Source: an uncultured Clostridia bacterium (lineage in GTDB: Bacteria > Bacillota > Clostridia > Christensenellales > Aristaeellaceae). From it: a stretch of DNA of 7,187 nucleotides. Below, piece after piece: positions 5,103-7,187 of the stretch. The notes below the pieces were generated by a model that did no database searches, was not told the DNA's origin, and worked only from the letters and a program-made list of their open reading frames with translations. The stretch is from positions 1-7,187 of the forward strand of contig CAKUFB010000133.1 of the NCBI GenBank assembly GCA_934647145.1, in the 5' to 3' direction. Made by a program: the position numbers and the translations under genes. Numbering within the stretch: the first letter of the stretch is position 1; the number at the start of each line of letters is the position of its first letter.

Positions 5103-5837
5103 ATGTACAAGGCACTGATGATCGGGGCGCACAACGACGAGTGCGAATTTGGCCTGGGCGGAATCGCCTGTCTGCTCAGGGACGCCGGCGTGCAGGTGCG
5201 CACGCTGATCGTAGCCGCGAAGTGGCACGCGCCGCTGAGCGAGGCGGAAAAAGAGGAAACAAGACGGCAGGAGATGCGCGCGGGCGAGCTGCTGGGCGTG
5301 GAAAAGCGCCTGATCGGCGACCGGGACGCCTCCACCTGGATGGAAACGCCCGAGACGGTCTGCGCGATCGAGAAAGAGATCCACGACTTCAGGCCGGACA
5401 TCGCCTTCATCCACTGGCCGCAGGACAACCACGCCGAGCACCGCGAGGCGGCGAAGGCCTCCCTGCGCGCGCTGACGGTCGCCGCGCCGCACGGCACGCG
5501 GGTGCGCGAGGTGTACGCCTTCGAGGCCGGCCCGAACCAGTCGATGGTCTTTTTCCGGCCCGACCTGGCGATCGACGTGACCGAGGCCATGCCCGCGGTG
5601 CGCGAGAGCCTGCGCGCCTACCATCAGGCGCACGCCCAGGGCGACGGCCTGTGCCGCGAAAAGGAGGTCTCGGCGGCGTTTCGAGGCCACGTCTGCGGCG
5701 CGAAATACGCCGAGGCGCTCAAGATCGTGAAGTTCCCGGACGGCGGGCAGGACTTCCTGCTCCGGCAGCTGCTGGGCGAGCGCTTCCGCTGGTGGGGAAA
5801 CGCCCAGTATCCCGCCTACGGATACCTGTACTTCTGA
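5103..5837 (+). CDS. PIG-L/LmbE-type zinc-dependent N-deacetylase
   Basis: The 244-residue product begins at ATG 5103 after AAAGGA (about 5091-5096). The size fits the family. The N-terminal GAHNDECEFG (8-17) corresponds to the family's AHPDDxE zinc motif. His 10 and Asp 12 (the usual general base) are kept, but Pro is Asn 11 and the second Asp, normally a zinc ligand, is Glu 13. The second motif, HWPQDNHAEH (104-113), supplies the third zinc ligand, His 113. Known members deacetylate N-acetylglucosamine conjugates such as those of mycothiol, bacillithiol and GPI, or chitooligosaccharides. No signal peptide is seen, so it is cytoplasmic. It lies in a sugar operon, 30 bases before mannonate dehydratase, so the substrate is more likely an imported acetylated or amide-linked sugar than a thiol precursor. 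The Asp-to-Glu change may alter metal binding. Confidence 0.9.
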   Translation: MYKALMIGAHNDECEFGLGGIACLLRDAGVQVRTLIVAAKWHAPLSEAEKEETRRQEMRAGELLGVEKRLIGDRDASTWMETPETVCAIEKEIHDFRPDIAFIHWPQDNHAEHREAAKASLRALTVAAPHGTRVREVYAFEAGPNQSMVFFRPDLAIDVTEAMPAVRESLRAYHQAHAQGDGLCREKEVSAAFRGHVCGAKYAEALKIVKFPDGGQDFLLRQLLGERFRWWGNAQYPAYGYLYF

Positions 5838-5867
5838 AAAAGCACATATAAAAGGAGGAATCAACCC

Positions 5868-6977
5868 ATGGAAATGACACTGCGCTGGTACGGCACCGGC
5901 TACGACAGCGTGACGCTGAAGCAGATTCGCCAGATTCCCGGGGTGACGGGCGTGATCACCACCCTGTACGCCACCCAGCCCGGCGAGGCCTGGACGCGCG
6001 AGGCGGTCAGGGCGCTCAAGGACGAGGTGACGGCGGGCGGCCTGCACATCAGCGGCATCGAGAGCGTCAACGTACACGACGACATCAAGGCGGGCCTGCC
6101 CACCCGCGACATGTACATCGAGAACTACATCAAGTCCCTGACCGCGCTGGGCGAAGAGGACATCCACATGGTGTGCTACAACTTCATGCCGGTCTTCGAC
6201 TGGACGCGCACCGACCTGGCCAAGCCCCGCTGGGACGGCTCCACCGTGCTGGCCTACGACCAAGCGAAGGTGGACGCGCTCAATCCCGAGGACATGTTCT
6301 CCTCGATCAGCTCGGACACCAACGGCTACATCCTGCCCGGCTGGGAGCCCGAGCGCATGGAGAAGGTCAAGGCGCTGTTTGAGATCTACAAGGGCGTGGA
6401 CAACGAAGCGCTGTTCGCCAACCTCAAGTACTTCCTCGAGGCCATCATGCCGGTGTGCGACAGGTACGGCATTAACATGGCCATTCATCCGGACGACCCG
6501 GCCTGGAGCGTGTTCGGCCTGCCGCGCATCATCACCAGCGGCGAGAACCTGCACCGCATGCTGAAGATGGTGGACAACCCGCATAACGGCGTGACCCTGT
6601 GCACCGGCTCGCTGGGCACCAGCCGCAAGAACAACCTGCCCGAGATCATCCGCTCGCTCAAGGGCCGCATCCACTTCGCGCACGTGCGCAACCTGCAGTT
6701 CTTCAGCGACACCCAGTTCGAGGAGGCCGCGCACCTGTCCAGCGACGGCACCTTCGACATGTACGAAATCATGAAGGCGCTCTACGACATCGGCTTCAAC
6801 GGCCCGATGCGTCCCGACCACGGCCGCATGATCTGGGACGAAAAGGCCATGCCGGGCTACGGCCTGTACGACCGCGCGCTGGGCGCCGCCTACCTCAACG
6901 GCCTGTGGGAGGCCATCGACAAGAACGCCCGCCGGGCAGCCGGGCAGTGCCCGGTTCCACCTGCTGCCGCCGAATAG
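5868..6977 (+). CDS. uxuA: Mannonate dehydratase (UxuA family) with a repeat-derived C-terminal tail
   Basis: The 369-residue protein starts at ATG 5868, with AGGAGG (5853-5858) nine bases upstream. The family removes water from D-mannonate to give 2-keto-3-deoxygluconate in hexuronate breakdown and has a TIM-barrel fold with a Mn2+ site. Family words include CYNFMPVFDWTRTD (103-116), IHPDDPAWSVFGLPRI (206-221), TLCTGSLG (243-250), FAHVRN (270-275) and MRPDHGR (314-320). Likely metal ligands are His 207, Cys 245, His 272 and Asp 317. It is the last gene of the operon inside the window; fructuronate reductase and KDG kinase are not seen and may lie elsewhere. Residues from about 355 to the end (ARRAAGQCPVPPAAAE) are encoded by the repeat array, so the natural C-terminus has been replaced or extended by repeat sequence, which also supplies the TAG. 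Confidence 0.93.
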   Translation: MEMTLRWYGTGYDSVTLKQIRQIPGVTGVITTLYATQPGEAWTREAVRALKDEVTAGGLHISGIESVNVHDDIKAGLPTRDMYIENYIKSLTALGEEDIHMVCYNFMPVFDWTRTDLAKPRWDGSTVLAYDQAKVDALNPEDMFSSISSDTNGYILPGWEPERMEKVKALFEIYKGVDNEALFANLKYFLEAIMPVCDRYGINMAIHPDDPAWSVFGLPRIITSGENLHRMLKMVDNPHNGVTLCTGSLGTSRKNNLPEIIRSLKGRIHFAHVRNLQFFSDTQFEEAAHLSSDGTFDMYEIMKALYDIGFNGPMRPDHGRMIWDEKAMPGYGLYDRALGAAYLNGLWEAIDKNARRAAGQCPVPPAAAE

Positions 6978-6982
6978 AACGC

Positions 6983-7017
6983 GAATTTGGCGGCCATAGA
7001 TTAAAGCCGCCGAATTC
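6983..7017 (+). repeat. Conserved-loop hairpin, copy B (CATAGATTAAA loop)
   Basis: GAATTTGGCGGC (6983-6994) pairs with GCCGCCGAATTC (7006-7017), with one T-G wobble, around the 11-base loop CATAGATTAAA. It is preceded by CCGAATAGAACGC and followed by TTCGTGGGTCGG. It begins six bases after the uxuA stop, so it would form at the 3' end of the operon mRNA. Confidence 0.75.
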
Positions 7018-7132
7018 TTCGTGGGTCGGCCGGGCAGGGCCCGGTTCCACTTGCTGCCGGTCGGCAGGGCCGACAGCCATCTGCTGCCGGTCGGCAGGGC
7101 CGACAGCCACCTGCTGCCGCCGGATAGAACAC

Positions 7133-7167
7133 GAAATTGGAAATCATAGATTCGAATTTCCAATTTC
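7133..7167 (+). repeat. Conserved-loop hairpin, copy C (CATAGATTCGA loop)
   Basis: GAAATTGGAAAT (7133-7144) pairs perfectly with ATTTCCAATTTC (7156-7167) around the 11-base loop CATAGATTCGA. It lies exactly 150 bases after copy B. It is preceded by CCGGATAGAACAC and followed by TTCGTGGGTTGG. The flanking CAC and GTG can add an outer helix across a TTC bulge; in copy B the same place reads CGC and GTG, still pairable. Confidence 0.75.
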
Positions 7168-7187
7168 TTCGTGGGTTGGCCGGGCAG

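Larger units (their letters stand above)
6930..7187 (+). repeat. 30-bp palindrome-module array, copy 2, with a 150-bp superperiod; runs off the window
   Basis: Fifteen-base palindromes start at 6940, 7030, 7060 and 7090, and another begins at 7180, all in the same 30-base phase. Two variants occur: CCGGGCAGKGCCCGG followed by TTCCAC, and GTCGGCAGGGCCGAC followed by AGCCAY. Units are joined by the word YTGCTGCCG. The units from 7051 and 7081 are 30-bp tandem copies differing at two positions. A 60-base block holding a conserved-loop hairpin starts at 6961 and again at 7111, so the complete pattern repeats every 150 bp (one 60-base block plus three 30-base units). The first 48 bases are coding sequence of uxuA. 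Confidence 0.85.

Noticed and set aside
7051..7110. CRISPR array
   Set aside because: The 30-bp units are contiguous tandem copies without unique spacers, each holds an internal palindrome, and no cas gene is present.
5031..7163. A 710-codon open frame on the minus strand antisense to the deacetylase and uxuA
   Set aside because: It covers two clearly coding plus-strand genes with intact catalytic motifs. Its own translation is low-complexity (rich in V, H, Q, A, G, L), and its start lies in the repeat array. Long antisense frames are common in GC-rich DNA. The GSRWLSALPT-like decapeptide repeats in it simply reflect the 30-bp DNA units.

Overview
The window is GC-rich bacterial DNA with dense, compact genes. 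Shine-Dalgarno sites are strong (AGGAGG-type), and the one clear promoter is a consensus sigma-A/sigma-70 type (TTGCAA, 17 bp, TATAAT). Gene content and signals fit a high-GC member of the Bacillota (Clostridia), perhaps a gut-type lineage. That placement is an inference; no marker in the window proves it.

Layout. Bases 1-1065 (+) hold the 3' part of a class I PLP aminotransferase. Bases 1066-1727 carry no credible gene. This stretch lies between convergent genes and is packed with inverted repeats and modular palindromes. Bases 1728-3931 (-) hold a two-gene unit in the order araC-type regulator (3929-3931 GTG start) then fumC, 23 bases apart. Bases 3932-4080 are a divergent control region with a consensus promoter for the regulator, an extended -10 promoter for the opposite unit, and a pair of identical 9-bp direct repeats (GATTTGCAA) exactly 21 bp apart, the usual layout of an AraC-family operator. 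Bases 4081-6977 (+) hold a probable catabolic operon: a sugar isomerase/epimerase-like TIM-barrel protein, a PIG-L/LmbE-type deacetylase and a mannonate dehydratase (UxuA family). Bases 6930-7187 are a second repeat array, which runs off the window.

How the genes may work together. The AraC-type protein, with its N-terminal cupin, probably senses a sugar or sugar acid and controls the divergent operon. Mannonate dehydratase makes 2-keto-3-deoxygluconate from mannonate. The TIM-barrel protein could interconvert or oxidise a precursor sugar, and the deacetylase could remove an acetyl group from an N-acetylated or otherwise amide-linked substrate. The combination suggests breakdown of an acetylated or amide-linked uronic acid or hexose derivative, but the substrate cannot be read from the sequence. 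Fumarase is central metabolism, and its pairing with the regulator is unexplained.

The most striking content is the repeat system. Three hairpins (one at 1615-1649 on the minus strand, two at 6983-7017 and 7133-7167 on the plus strand) share a 12-bp stem and an 11-base loop reading CATAGATT, two variable bases, then A. The stem sequences differ almost completely yet remain paired. They sit in arrays of 30-bp units, each centred on a 15-base palindrome whose arms also change in a compensated way. In one array the whole pattern has a 150-bp superperiod. One array begins directly after the fumC stop; the other supplies the last 15 codons and the stop of uxuA.
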